NCBI GenBank assembly: GCA_947494925.1
Contig: CANLWS010000006.1
Span: forward strand, 1-64,000
Direction of reading: 5' to 3'
Length of the DNA: 64,000 bases
Source: an uncultured Alteromonadaceae bacterium
GTDB lineage: Bacteria > Pseudomonadota > Gammaproteobacteria > Enterobacterales > Alteromonadaceae
In this document: piece by piece, positions 44,384 through 53,381 of the stretch
How the letters are laid out: each line of letters opens with the position of its first letter
Position numbering within the stretch: position 1 is the stretch's first letter
Notes under the pieces: model-generated
What the model was told of the DNA's origin: nothing
Database searches by the model: none
The model's input: the letters and a program-made list of their open reading frames with translations, nothing else
Program-made: the position numbers and the translations under genes

Positions 44384-46303
44384 CTACTTGATTGCAGGTA
44401 TCGAAGGGAAATGATGCTGGTATTCCATCCACAAATCCTGTTTTGCTTTACTATTTCCATCTTTGGATTGTAGAACGCTATTCTCCTGACCCAGATTGAG
44501 ATTTTCCCGCCAACCCAGCCCAGGTGTCATGCTTAGCGCAGCGGGCAGGGCTAACTGAATTTCAGCAACATCAAGGTCAGGCAGGACTTGTTCAACGACT
44601 GCCTTAACTCTTGATTGCAAAGCAGATTCACTTATTCTGTCCCGTTGTCCCCAGATCACGCTAAAATTGTCGCTGTCTGAGGGTACTACAGCTACGTCTG
44701 CGCTTACGCCCATTCTGTGTAACATCATAAATCGCTCGAATAAGATAGCGTAATCCTCTCTGATCGTTGAATAGCTGTAGTAAGCTGCTGCATTGTCTGG
44801 TTCAAAGTGCAAAGCGACATCTTGTGGCGTTAGGGCTTTCTCGGATTCAGTTGCAGCAACACCGGCAAAAGAAACTTGTGCTAAGTTGCTGAGTTCAGTT
44901 GATTGCAAAGGAAACAGGTTCGAAAATGACGTTGAATTTGGTTCGTTGTCATTGATATAGCGCAAGGGACTCGTAGTTCGTGAGATAGACTGCCATTTAG
45001 AAGGAGGGAAAAAGTCATTGGCATGTCCCAGTTCGTGATACATCAACCAGGTGATACTGGCTTCCATATCAGCAAATGTTTTAGTCAACCTTTGGTCTAT
45101 TGGGTAATCACTGCTACTGAAATAATAGTCATTGTTTTTGACGTAGCGCCAGGGAATAAAGAATTGTAATTCATTACCAAAATCTGAGCGAAAATCAGGT
45201 TGATCGTTTAATGTATCGCGTTCCTGTGGTGTGACCCAGAAGTTGTTAGCGTCTAAGTAGATAGCACCAGTTGCTGACCAATAAAATGAAGGTCTGACAT
45301 CATAGGCTATAACAATTGCGGTTGTTGCTCTGAGTAGCTGTAACATGTCAGGTGCGGCAACAGACTGACGTAAATATTGTTCAAAACGTTCACCCATCCA
45401 GGTATGAGAAACCAGAACACGATCCATAATGTCATCCACGTCAGGAGATTCAAGCTCTTGTCCAATCAGCGGTAACTGATTGAAGGAGCAGGAACTGTCC
45501 ACCATATTATTGTAAATGCAGGATTCAAGTGCCTCAGCGTACGGGCTATCCGCTTTGTACGCAAAGGTATCAGGTGTCACTATGCGGTTGCTGGAGTTTG
45601 GGAAAAAACCGTTGGAATTAATATTCATATCCATTACAACCACAAAACTTTTGTCCTTGGCTGTTCGTCCATCAGAGAAAGTCACAGTAGTCTCAAATTC
45701 GATGACAGAATCACCGTCAACTGCGGGCGTATCAAAAAACAAAAAATTATCTTGTTCTTGAATGTTTTCAACAGGCGGCCCGGCTGTTTGGGTCCAGTCT
45801 ATTGCAGTAATAGTTGAATCTTCAGCAACATCTACGCGCATTGAAGCTTTACTGGTTTCGGCAGCCGCATGATCAAGCCTGACATTTACAATTTGCTGAT
45901 CAGATTGCTGTACATCCACCTGAATCGTTTGAGCAATACTCTGACCCTGATCATTATTTGCGGTAAATCGGAACTGATAGTTGCCAACCTCTATGGCATC
46001 AAAGCCTATGACCTGAGTATGATTTGCCAGTATGGCTACTTGTGGACCCTCAATTTGCTCCCAGCTAACCTGGGTAAATCGTGTTGAATCGGTGGCGATA
46101 GCAGCCAGGCTTACCGATTGTCCCACCAGGTTTTGTTCATGGCGAAAAAGGCTAAAGCCATTTCCTATGAAGGCAGGTGTCACATTAACAGTAGTAGGAG
46201 GTGTCGGACCAGGTGAAGGAGACGTTGGAGTGCTGCTATCCCCGGAGCCACCACAACTCGCCGTCATAATAATTAATACAAATATTCCACCAAGTCGAAC
46301 CAT
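44384..46303 (-). CDS. Putative lipoprotein zinc metalloprotease with Ig/PKD-like repeats
   Basis: A 639-residue protein not assigned to a named family. Lipobox MTASC puts the lipid on Cys17, followed by a Ser/Thr/Pro linker (18-40). Two PKD/cadherin-like beta modules follow (about 45-130 and 135-225, each with a WxQ-x-GP motif). The C-terminal domain carries HELGH at 423-427 (MYHELGHANDF) and a later acidic helix REDYAILFERFM near 535 that may give a third ligand. I infer a surface metallopeptidase. It lies between hda and DUF2069 in an otherwise conserved block. A weak GAGAGG site is present. Confidence 0.75.
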   Translation of the reverse strand: MVRLGGIFVLIIMTASCGGSGDSSTPTSPSPGPTPPTTVNVTPAFIGNGFSLFRHEQNLVGQSVSLAAIATDSTRFTQVSWEQIEGPQVAILANHTQVIGFDAIEVGNYQFRFTANNDQGQSIAQTIQVDVQQSDQQIVNVRLDHAAAETSKASMRVDVAEDSTITAIDWTQTAGPPVENIQEQDNFLFFDTPAVDGDSVIEFETTVTFSDGRTAKDKSFVVVMDMNINSNGFFPNSSNRIVTPDTFAYKADSPYAEALESCIYNNMVDSSCSFNQLPLIGQELESPDVDDIMDRVLVSHTWMGERFEQYLRQSVAAPDMLQLLRATTAIVIAYDVRPSFYWSATGAIYLDANNFWVTPQERDTLNDQPDFRSDFGNELQFFIPWRYVKNNDYYFSSSDYPIDQRLTKTFADMEASITWLMYHELGHANDFFPPSKWQSISRTTSPLRYINDNEPNSTSFSNLFPLQSTELSNLAQVSFAGVAATESEKALTPQDVALHFEPDNAAAYYSYSTIREDYAILFERFMMLHRMGVSADVAVVPSDSDNFSVIWGQRDRISESALQSRVKAVVEQVLPDLDVAEIQLALPAALSMTPGLGWRENLNLGQENSVLQSKDGNSKAKQDLWMEYQHHFPSIPAIK

Positions 46304-46308
46304 CGGAG

Positions 46309-46722
46309 TTACCTCTCAAACTTCGCCTTTTCATCGGCCATAACGTCTTTCAGTTTTTTTAAACCTAAACCGAGTTCTTTGCCTCGCTTTCTCGCATAAA
46401 CACTACATCCAACGAACATCATACTGGCAAAAACCAATTCAATGACAGCATACAGTCGTTCTTCTGGCACTGCATATATAGCTGTAAGACCGTGCAGCAG
46501 ATAAATCATTACAATAAAATTTGACCAGGCAAAGGTATAGGGTCTGTTTTTAAGGATCCCTCTGAGTGGAAGCAGCAGAGGTAAGATCCAAATTAAAAAA
46601 ATAAACAAAGGGGACTTTTCGATACCCTGAGCGAGAAAAAAATGCCAAACGGGCACCCAAATCAGGAGTCCGAAATAGCCAGACAGTGCTAGTTTGTGAA
46701 AAAAGGTCGTTGATAATGTCAT
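46309..46722 (-). CDS. DUF2069 membrane protein
   Basis: A 137-residue inner-membrane protein with four hydrophobic helices (about 10-30, 38-53, 62-82, 88-106) and a charged C-terminal tail (RKRGKELGLGLKKLKDVMADEKAKFER). DUF2069 proteins are encoded beside wrbA in many gammaproteobacteria; function unknown. The start overlaps the wrbA stop by 4 nt. Confidence 0.87.
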   Translation of the reverse strand: MTLSTTFFHKLALSGYFGLLIWVPVWHFFLAQGIEKSPLFIFLIWILPLLLPLRGILKNRPYTFAWSNFIVMIYLLHGLTAIYAVPEERLYAVIELVFASMMFVGCSVYARKRGKELGLGLKKLKDVMADEKAKFER

Positions 46723-47315
46723 TGTTTACTAATATCCATGGCAAGCTTTGCAAGTCGTTTACCTTGCGCGATGCACAGGGCAGATTCTTCAGCGCTCAAT
46801 ATAGTATTTTGCTCTTTTCCGGATACGTGGGACACACCATAGGGAGTTCCTCCCGAAGCTGTGTCGGTCAATGCCGGTTCAGAATAGGGTAACCCACAAA
46901 GAATCATGCCGTGATGGAACAAGGGGATCATCATGGAGAGCAAGGTACTTTCCTGGCCACCGTGCATACTGCTACTCGACGTGAAGACACAGGCAGGTTT
47001 GCCGCTAAGTGTTGCCGATAACCATTCGTGGCTGGTGCCATCAATAAAATACTTCATCGCTGATGACATATTGCCGAATCGGGTAGGGCTACCCAGGGCT
47101 AAACCAGCACATTCAATCAAGTCTTGTTTTATGACGTAGGGATCTCCAGATTCGGGAACCTGTGAACGACTTTCTTTGATGTTCGTTGTGACTGACGGGA
47201 CGGTTCGCAATCGGGCTTCACAACCAGCCTGATCAACGCCTTGGGCAATTTTGTAGGCAAGGTTTTTAGTGGATCCTCCCTGACTGTAATAAAGCACCAA
47301 TACTGTTGGCATCAA
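46719..47315 (-). CDS. wrbA: NAD(P)H:quinone oxidoreductase WrbA
   Basis: A 198-residue flavodoxin-like protein with the FMN phosphate loop YYSQGGSTKNLA near 9, GSPTRFGNMSSAMKYFIDG near 75 and the TSSSSMHGGQESTLLSM segment near 111. It reduces quinones by two electrons, protecting against redox cycling. It starts 4 nt inside the end of arsC and is followed by DUF2069, a common order. Confidence 0.93.
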   Translation of the reverse strand: MMPTVLVLYYSQGGSTKNLAYKIAQGVDQAGCEARLRTVPSVTTNIKESRSQVPESGDPYVIKQDLIECAGLALGSPTRFGNMSSAMKYFIDGTSHEWLSATLSGKPACVFTSSSSMHGGQESTLLSMMIPLFHHGMILCGLPYSEPALTDTASGGTPYGVSHVSGKEQNTILSAEESALCIAQGKRLAKLAMDISKQ

Positions 47316-47665
47316 AGAATATCCAGCACAGACTCAGGTGGCCGGCCAACTTTGGCTGCTGTTTCTGTAATAACAATTGGCCGTTCGATAAGTTTGGGAG
47401 CTTCCGTCATCGCTTTCACCAGCTCCTGTTCTGATAAGGATTCATCAGCTAGGTTAAGGTCCTTAAATTCTTGTTCACCTTTACGAATTAATTGGCGGGC
47501 AGATGAAAAACCTAGTTTACCTATAATGTCTGCAAGCTCTGTAACACTTGGTGGGTTTTTCAGGTACTCGATGACCTGCGGCTTAAACCCTTTGTCATTG
47601 AGTAATTGCAATGTTTGACGACTTTTTGAGCATCTGGGATTATGAAATATTCGTAGGGCTGGCAT
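47312..47665 (-). CDS. arsC: ArsC-family arsenate reductase (glutaredoxin type, YfgD)
   Basis: A 117-residue thioredoxin-fold protein from ATG 47665 with the active-site Cys in FHNPRCSKSRQTLQLL near residue 11 and the ArsC arginine region near NEHPIVI (here IERPIVITETAAKVGRPPE). It resembles E. coli YfgD, which lies next to bepA as here, more than plasmid ArsC; no ars operon genes are present. A role in arsenate reduction or general redox is unproven. Confidence 0.9.
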   Translation of the reverse strand: MPALRIFHNPRCSKSRQTLQLLNDKGFKPQVIEYLKNPPSVTELADIIGKLGFSSARQLIRKGEQEFKDLNLADESLSEQELVKAMTEAPKLIERPIVITETAAKVGRPPESVLDIL

Positions 47666-47750
47666 AGTTGAATTCTTTTCTTTATGGTGAGTCAATTAAC
47701 TGAATTAATCTATTCTATCTGTGACAAGGCAGTAAGGTAAAGACAACTCG

Positions 47751-48227
47751 ATGATTAAACATATATTGATTGGTATTGCTGCGCTGTTGGCTCTCTCAGC
47801 GGGCGTTTATACTTTTCAGAACGCACAATATGATTTTCAAACTCTACAGGGTGACAAAGTGCGTTGGCAGTCTCTTGAAGGGCAATGGGTAGTGGTGAAT
47901 TACTTTGCTGAATGGTGTGCTCCTTGTCTGAAAGAAATCCCTGAGCTAAATGAATTTGCAAAATATGCTGACAAACAAGACATGGTGGCATTTTTTGCCG
48001 CAAGCTATGATCTGTTATCTGAAGAAGCATTGTTTAAACTTCAGCAAAAATATGCAATGGAATTTCCGTTGATAAAAACACAAAATCCGGTAATGCCTAA
48101 TGAACGTCCCAAAAGCCTCCCGGCAACATTTATTATTTCTCCGCAAGGGAAAGTGGTAAAACAGTTATTAGGTGAACAAACCAACTTGAAACTGCAAGAT
48201 ATAGTTATGCGTCTACAAAATATTTAG
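47751..48227 (+). CDS. TlpA-like thioredoxin-fold membrane-anchored protein
   Basis: A 158-residue protein with an N-terminal signal anchor (4-22) and a thioredoxin domain with active-site WCAPC at 55-59 in VVVNYFAEWCAPCLKEIPELN. A cis-proline (SLPATFIISPQGKVV) lies near 130. It probably reduces disulfides in the periplasm. It sits convergent to bepA and divergent from arsC, an insertion into the E. coli-like bepA-yfgD order. Confidence 0.88.
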   Translation: MIKHILIGIAALLALSAGVYTFQNAQYDFQTLQGDKVRWQSLEGQWVVVNYFAEWCAPCLKEIPELNEFAKYADKQDMVAFFAASYDLLSEEALFKLQQKYAMEFPLIKTQNPVMPNERPKSLPATFIISPQGKVVKQLLGEQTNLKLQDIVMRLQNI

Positions 48228-48237
48228 AGCGTCAATG

Positions 48238-49707
48238 TTACAGTGTTTTGAGTCTGTTGCGCGCGTCTCTTAGCTGATCAATACGTGCTCTGATCCGTTG
48301 TTTTTCGAGCTTTCTTTCAGTGGCAAAGTTATATGCGCTATGCAACTCATCTATTGCTCTGTCATATGCAGCAACTGATACATAAACTTCAGCTTTACTC
48401 TGGTGCATTTCCAGCATTTGTCCACTTTGACCATAGGCATCTGCTAATAGCTGCATACTTAGAAAATGGGTAGGGTTAATCAGCAAATAATCTTTAAGAA
48501 GCGTAGTGGCTTCATCATGTTCTCCGGATTTCATTAATGCATTGGCAAGATTTAACGTCAGTACCCGGTTTCTCGGAGTGCGCTCCGTTTGCGCTTTTAG
48601 CATTGTAATTGCCTTTTTATATTGGTCCTGAGCCAAGGCAATGTCAGTAGCAGTGTCAAGGTAAAACAGATTTTCAGGGTCTTCTTTCAATAGACTACTA
48701 ATGATAGCGTCGGCTGCCTGATAATTTTCATCTTCAAAATGGGACAAGGCCAAGCCATATTCTGCCGCCTCACGGAAAACGTATTGGTTTTTACGTAACT
48801 GACTACCAAAATGAATGATGTTATTGGTTGGATTTGAATAAAATCTTGCCTGAATTCGCGCCTTGACCAGATGGAAACGCAAATTTTCTCGAATTCGTCT
48901 GTTAGGAAAGGAATTTGCCCGACTTCTAGCGTCAGCAATCCTCGATTCAGGAAGTGGGTGAGTTAATAAAAATTGTGGTGGTTTAGAGCGAACCCGGTAC
49001 TTGGCTGCCAGTTTGCCGAAAAATGTCGCAGCTGCGCGAGGATCGTATCCGGCTTGGGATAAAATTCTCATGCCAACGCGATCTGCCTCTTTTTCATTTG
49101 CTCTGGTGTAATTAATGGAGGCTTGTGCAGCTGCTGCATTGCCTACACTGAGTGCAGCGATACCCGCTTCTGGGTTTGCCATAGCCAATAGTAAACTGCC
49201 AAACAGAGACGCAATCTGCAAAGGTGATGATTTTTGACGGGCTTGAATACTCCTGGCTATATGACGTTGTGTTACGTGCGCCACTTCATGGCCTAATACG
49301 GAGGCTAGTTCACTTTCATTATCAGCATTGTATATTAGCCCAGTATGCACGCCCACATGGCCGCCAAAAAATGCGAACGCATTAATTTCAGGACTATTAA
49401 TAAGGAAAAATTCGAAAGGAAATTTTACGTTATCTGCTTGAGCAACAAGCCTGTTACCCAAATCCTGAATATATTCTTCAAGTAAAGGATCATTAATAAC
49501 CGGAGCCTGGCCACGTAACTGACGCATCAAAATGTCGCCAACTTGCTGTTCTTTGTCCAAGCTGATGGCATCAGAAGCTACAACGCCTATTTCAGGTAGT
49601 TCGTTTTTTGAACCTTGCCCAGACAACTGTTGGGCAGCGACAGAAAAGCACATTGCTAGTATAAACAATGTGGGGAAGAACTGGCCTGTAATTTTTTTGA
49701 ACTTCAA
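48238..49707 (-). CDS. bepA: M48 metalloprotease / chaperone BepA
   Basis: A 489-residue periplasmic protein with a signal peptide (to about residue 26), an M48 domain with HEVAH at 140-144 and NEKEADRVGM near 205 (third ligand), and a C-terminal TPR region from about 310. In E. coli BepA (YfgC) controls outer-membrane protein LptD assembly and degrades misfolded forms. The start is TTG 49707, with AGGTTA upstream; no ATG is at hand. Confidence 0.92.
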   Translation of the reverse strand: MKFKKITGQFFPTLFILAMCFSVAAQQLSGQGSKNELPEIGVVASDAISLDKEQQVGDILMRQLRGQAPVINDPLLEEYIQDLGNRLVAQADNVKFPFEFFLINSPEINAFAFFGGHVGVHTGLIYNADNESELASVLGHEVAHVTQRHIARSIQARQKSSPLQIASLFGSLLLAMANPEAGIAALSVGNAAAAQASINYTRANEKEADRVGMRILSQAGYDPRAAATFFGKLAAKYRVRSKPPQFLLTHPLPESRIADARSRANSFPNRRIRENLRFHLVKARIQARFYSNPTNNIIHFGSQLRKNQYVFREAAEYGLALSHFEDENYQAADAIISSLLKEDPENLFYLDTATDIALAQDQYKKAITMLKAQTERTPRNRVLTLNLANALMKSGEHDEATTLLKDYLLINPTHFLSMQLLADAYGQSGQMLEMHQSKAEVYVSVAAYDRAIDELHSAYNFATERKLEKQRIRARIDQLRDARNRLKTL

Positions 49708-50064
49708 ACGTTTTGTAACCTCGAGAGTATTGACACTTATTCAGAACCACTTTGAACGATATTAGTTTCAGTTAGTTCACTATTTTACGCTTATATGCGT
49801 TTAAACGTTCATAATCTGTGCTGTGTATCAGAATATCAACCAGCCGTTGTAATATATCAGCTAGACAAAATAGGATTGTGGGTCGCATGTAATGGAATGT
49901 AAAGGGACTATTTATGTATAAAGTATCCAGTAATATGCTTAATATTGGTCTCTCTGACACAGATTATTACGCATTCTCATATACTTTTTCTTTTATTAAC
50001 TTCTTTGTTTGATAATATTTAGTAATATAATTTTAATTTGTCATTCCGCCAAGAGAGAGCATTA
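49708..50064. other. Divergent region between bepA and perM
   Basis: A 357-nt AT-rich gap that must hold both promoters. No terminator, RNA gene or conserved operator is recognised. Confidence 0.45.
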
Positions 50065-51132
50065 ATGTTTGGATTATTCGAAAGTTGGTATAAACGAAAA
50101 TTTTCTGATCCAGATTCGGTAACACTACTTTTTCTCATCATTTTCTCAAGTGCTATTCTCGCCGTTTGGGGTGGGATATTAATGCCTGTTCTTGTGGCTG
50201 CAATCATCGCATACTTGCTTGATTGGCCCGTTGTGCAGTTGACCAAGTTTAAATTTTCCAGGGCGTATTCAGCGAGTTTAGTGTTACTGGCATTTCTCGG
50301 TGTTTCCATATTGATTTTCGTTGGCCTGGTTCCTGTTCTGAGCCAACAAGGCATTAACTTAATTAGGGAAACGCCACAAATTTGGGAGCAGGGTCAGGAA
50401 TGGTTGCTGCATTTACCGGATCAATATCCTAATTTTGTTCAGGTTGGACACATTCAGAACATGTTGCAAGGAGTTAATGAGAAGGTGGTCAGCCTAGGTG
50501 AACAGTTAATATCTGCTTCCTTCAGTTCCTTAGGGGATTTGGCCGCTTTGCTGATTTATTTAATTCTTGTTCCACTTATGGTCTTTTTTATGCTGAAAGA
50601 TAAGGATGTATTGGTTGCCAATATAGCAAAGCTACTACCAAAAGAGCGCCGGCTAATCAATCAGGTTGGCATAGAAATGAATTCGCAGATTGCCAATTAT
50701 ATCCGAGGAAAAGTAATAGAAATTATTATTGTGGGAGCAGTATCCGCTATTACGTTCGCTATCATGGATCTGCGTTATGCAGTGTTGCTTGGTGTATTGG
50801 TAGGTTTTTCTGTGCTCATACCTTATATAGGTGCTGCGGTTGTTACCTTGCCAGTGGCTATTGTGGGTTTGTTTCAGTGGGGAATATCACCGGACTTTTG
50901 GTATCTGATGATTGCTTACGGAATTATTCAGGCGTTAGACGGGAATTTATTGGTTCCTTTGTTGTTCTCGGAAGCGGTGAGTTTACATCCTGTTTATATC
51001 ATTATTGCCGTATTATTTTTCGGCGGCTTATGGGGATTTTGGGGGGTGTTCTTTGCAATTCCTTTAGCAACTCTGGTGAAGGCCGTCTTTAATGCTTGGT
51101 CATCTGAAAACAGGCAAGTTATTGAGGAATAA
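50065..51132 (+). CDS. perM: AI-2E family transporter PerM
   Basis: A 355-residue membrane protein from ATG 50065 with AGAGAG upstream; an in-frame TTG 27 nt earlier is less likely. Paired hydrophobic helices lie at about 22-60 and 70-92, with further helices to the C-terminus, in the UPF0118/AI-2E layout. Motifs include VAAIIAYLLDWPVVQL near 44 and LVPLMVFFMLKDKD near 172. E. coli PerM lies beside bepA, as here. Transport substrate unknown. Confidence 0.92.
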   Translation: MFGLFESWYKRKFSDPDSVTLLFLIIFSSAILAVWGGILMPVLVAAIIAYLLDWPVVQLTKFKFSRAYSASLVLLAFLGVSILIFVGLVPVLSQQGINLIRETPQIWEQGQEWLLHLPDQYPNFVQVGHIQNMLQGVNEKVVSLGEQLISASFSSLGDLAALLIYLILVPLMVFFMLKDKDVLVANIAKLLPKERRLINQVGIEMNSQIANYIRGKVIEIIIVGAVSAITFAIMDLRYAVLLGVLVGFSVLIPYIGAAVVTLPVAIVGLFQWGISPDFWYLMIAYGIIQALDGNLLVPLLFSEAVSLHPVYIIIAVLFFGGLWGFWGVFFAIPLATLVKAVFNAWSSENRQVIEE

Positions 51133-51133
51133 T

Positions 51134-51160
51134 AGCGGAGGAGTAAAACACTGCTCCGCT
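51134..51160. terminator. Hairpin between convergent perM and bcp
   Basis: AGCGGAGGAGT pairs with ACTGCTCCGCT (51134-51144 and 51150-51160) with one G-G mismatch and loop AAAAC. It is 1 nt after the perM stop and 7 nt from the bcp stop. There is no T-run on either side, so termination efficiency is uncertain. Confidence 0.5.
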
Positions 51161-51167
51161 TCAATTG

Positions 51168-51632
51168 TTACTGATTAAGGTAGTCGAGGACCACCTGATG
51201 GTGATCTTTGGTTTTGAACTTGTTGAATACTTTTTCTACTTCGCCGTTTTCGTCAATTAAAAAGCTGATACGATGTATGCCATCATACTCTTTACCCATG
51301 AATTTTTTGGGACCCCATACTCCAAACTGATCAGCCACAGCATGATCTTCATCTGACAGCAGGGTGAAATTTAGTTGTTCTTTTTCAATAAACTTTGGTA
51401 GTCGTTTGACTGGATCAGGACTGACTCCCAGAACAACAACATTTTTTGCATCCAGTTCAGTCTTGGTATCGCGTAGACACTGTGCTTGCACTGTGCAGCC
51501 TGGTGTCATTGCTTTTGGATAAAAATACACCAGTACCTTCTTGCCTACCAAGCCTGTCAGGCTAACGTCCTCACCATTTTGGTCAGAAAGAGTAAAGCTT
51601 GGTGCTTTATCACCGGCAACCAATCGATTCAT
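51168..51632 (-). CDS. bcp: Thioredoxin-dependent thiol peroxidase Bcp (peroxiredoxin Q)
   Basis: A 154-residue peroxiredoxin. The peroxidatic cysteine is Cys46 in YPKAMTPGCTVQAQC and the resolving Cys51 lies five residues on, as in E. coli Bcp. ATG 51632 is chosen because GGAGAA stands 7 nt upstream; the frame extends to a weaker TTG. It detoxifies peroxides and is last of the gcvR-bcp pair, 18 nt after gcvR. Confidence 0.94.
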   Translation of the reverse strand: MNRLVAGDKAPSFTLSDQNGEDVSLTGLVGKKVLVYFYPKAMTPGCTVQAQCLRDTKTELDAKNVVVLGVSPDPVKRLPKFIEKEQLNFTLLSDEDHAVADQFGVWGPKKFMGKEYDGIHRISFLIDENGEVEKVFNKFKTKDHHQVVLDYLNQ

Positions 51633-51650
51633 TGTTGTCTTCTCCAATAT

Positions 51651-52178
51651 TTAATATTTTTCACTGATACTGCCTGTCAGGCCCAACTTACCCATTATAT
51701 TGGAAAAGTCCTGCCGCAAAACATTCAAATCAACACTATCTGGCACGCTGGCAACCAGTTTACATCTCATCATATCTGCTTGAGTATCCTGATTGACGAA
51801 GGTTTTCTGCCTGAATGCACTAACTGCAACATCATGTTCGGCAAACAAAGCAGTGACGTTTCTGATCACCCCTAAGGTATCTTTACCACTAAATTCAACA
51901 TCTACCAGATGCTCGAGGTTTTGTTTGCAGTGCTGGGTGGTACGCTTCATTAATGAAAGCAGATCAAGTTGTTGACACAATTGAGGAATATTAAGTTCGG
52001 CTTTTACTATTGCCGCCAAACTACCCTCGAGGATCATTGTTAAGGAAAATTCTTTTCCATAAATTGCCAGTCTGCTATCGAGAATGTTGCAACAGGTATC
52101 GCTGACCGCATTGGCTATTTCGCTTAAGATGCCTACACGGTCGTTCCCTAGGATATTGATGATAAGTTGATGTTTCAT
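51651..52178 (-). CDS. gcvR: Glycine cleavage system transcriptional repressor GcvR
   Basis: A 175-residue protein with two ACT domains: residues 4-80 (LIINILGNDRVGILSEIANAVSDTCCNILDSRLAIYGKEF) and 90-170 (DVEFSGKDTLGVIRNVTALFAEHDVAVSAFRQKT). GcvR binds glycine and interacts with GcvA to control gcv genes. ATG 52178 is preferred over a longer frame; no strong ribosome site decides. Divergent from dapA, as in E. coli. Confidence 0.9.
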   Translation of the reverse strand: MKHQLIINILGNDRVGILSEIANAVSDTCCNILDSRLAIYGKEFSLTMILEGSLAAIVKAELNIPQLCQQLDLLSLMKRTTQHCKQNLEHLVDVEFSGKDTLGVIRNVTALFAEHDVAVSAFRQKTFVNQDTQADMMRCKLVASVPDSVDLNVLRQDFSNIMGKLGLTGSISEKY

Positions 52179-52485
52179 TGAGTGATGCAAATTGCTACCT
52201 GAATAGATTGCACGATAAAACAAGCTGTTACGGAATACTATTGGTTTTTTAACGATCTACGTTTCATCCTGCATTGAACCAGCAGCAATACATTTTTTAA
52301 TCTGGAAAGAACTACTTTGAATTAAGCGATCCCTGGGGTTTATTTGTTTATATATTGACCAGTTTTCAGCTTAGTACGACTTAACCGCGGGTTTACCTTC
52401 GAAAACTTTCCAGAAAGCCCATTGAATGCTTGTTTTTACAGGGGTAGGTCTTTAAGATTAGTCGCTTGATTTTTCAGGAGATGGC
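52179..52485. other. Divergent region between gcvR and dapA
   Basis: A 307-nt gap with promoters for both directions. A CAGGAGATGGC ribosome site precedes dapA. Nothing else is recognised. Confidence 0.45.
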
Positions 52486-53367
52486 ATGTTCAGAGGCAGC
52501 TACGTCGCATTAATAACACCGATGGATCAATCGGGTAAGATTGATTATCCCGCGCTTAAAAAACTGGTTGAATTTCACAAACAACATGGCAGTCATGGAT
52601 TGGTTTCTGTTGGAACGACAGGCGAATCTGCAACGCTGCCATTTGACGAACATATTGAAGTCGTTAAAAAGACGGTTGAATACGCTGATGGAGAAATTCC
52701 TGTCATTGCAGGTAGTGGGGCAAACTCTACTGATGAAGCAATTTTTCTTAGTCAGCAACTTGCTGATACAGGAATTGCGGGGTTTTTAAGTGTTGTACCT
52801 TATTACAATAAACCGCAACAACGCGGTATGGTAGCGCATTTTAATGCCATAGCAAGTTCCACAGATCTACCAGTCTTACTTTATAACGTGCCGGGCAGAA
52901 CAGTAGCAGATATGTTGACTGAAACCGTTGTGGAATTAGCCGAACATAAAAATATTGTCGGGTTAAAAGATGCTACAGGTGACATTGGGAGATTTAAGGA
53001 AACAAAAGAACAGGTGCCCTCTGACTTTGTATTGTTAAGCGGCGATGATCCCACGTCATGTGAGTTTCTTTGTGCTGGCGGTGATGGTGTCATTTCAGTA
53101 ACTGCAAATATTGTCCCTGCCGCAATGTCACAAATGTGTGAAGCGGCTTTAGCTGGCGATTATGATATTGCGAAATCTATTGATGAACAGGTTTCAGCAT
53201 TACATCAAGGTTTATTTATCGAGCCAAATCCCGTTATTCCCAAGTGGGCTTTGTACAAAATGGGGCTGATTAAATCAGCTAATTTAAGATTACCTTTGGT
53301 GATGTCGGAACTTGGCAGCCAAAATGAAATCGAACAAGTCATGCGCAAAATTGGCGTACTAGTGTAA
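52486..53367 (+). CDS. dapA: 4-hydroxy-tetrahydrodipicolinate synthase
   Basis: A 293-residue TIM-barrel enzyme joining pyruvate and aspartate semialdehyde for lysine and peptidoglycan. It has GTTGESATL near 44, YYNKPQQRGMVAHF near 107, the Tyr in LYNVPGRT near 134 and Schiff-base Lys in GLKDATGD near 162. It heads dapA-bamC-purC. Confidence 0.97.
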   Translation: MFRGSYVALITPMDQSGKIDYPALKKLVEFHKQHGSHGLVSVGTTGESATLPFDEHIEVVKKTVEYADGEIPVIAGSGANSTDEAIFLSQQLADTGIAGFLSVVPYYNKPQQRGMVAHFNAIASSTDLPVLLYNVPGRTVADMLTETVVELAEHKNIVGLKDATGDIGRFKETKEQVPSDFVLLSGDDPTSCEFLCAGGDGVISVTANIVPAAMSQMCEAALAGDYDIAKSIDEQVSALHQGLFIEPNPVIPKWALYKMGLIKSANLRLPLVMSELGSQNEIEQVMRKIGVLV

Positions 53368-53381
53368 TTTGAGGAGAAAGC

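Noticed and set aside
47312-47665. arsC as part of an arsenic-resistance island
   Set aside because: No arsR, arsB or related genes adjoin it; it is the conserved YfgD gene beside bepA.
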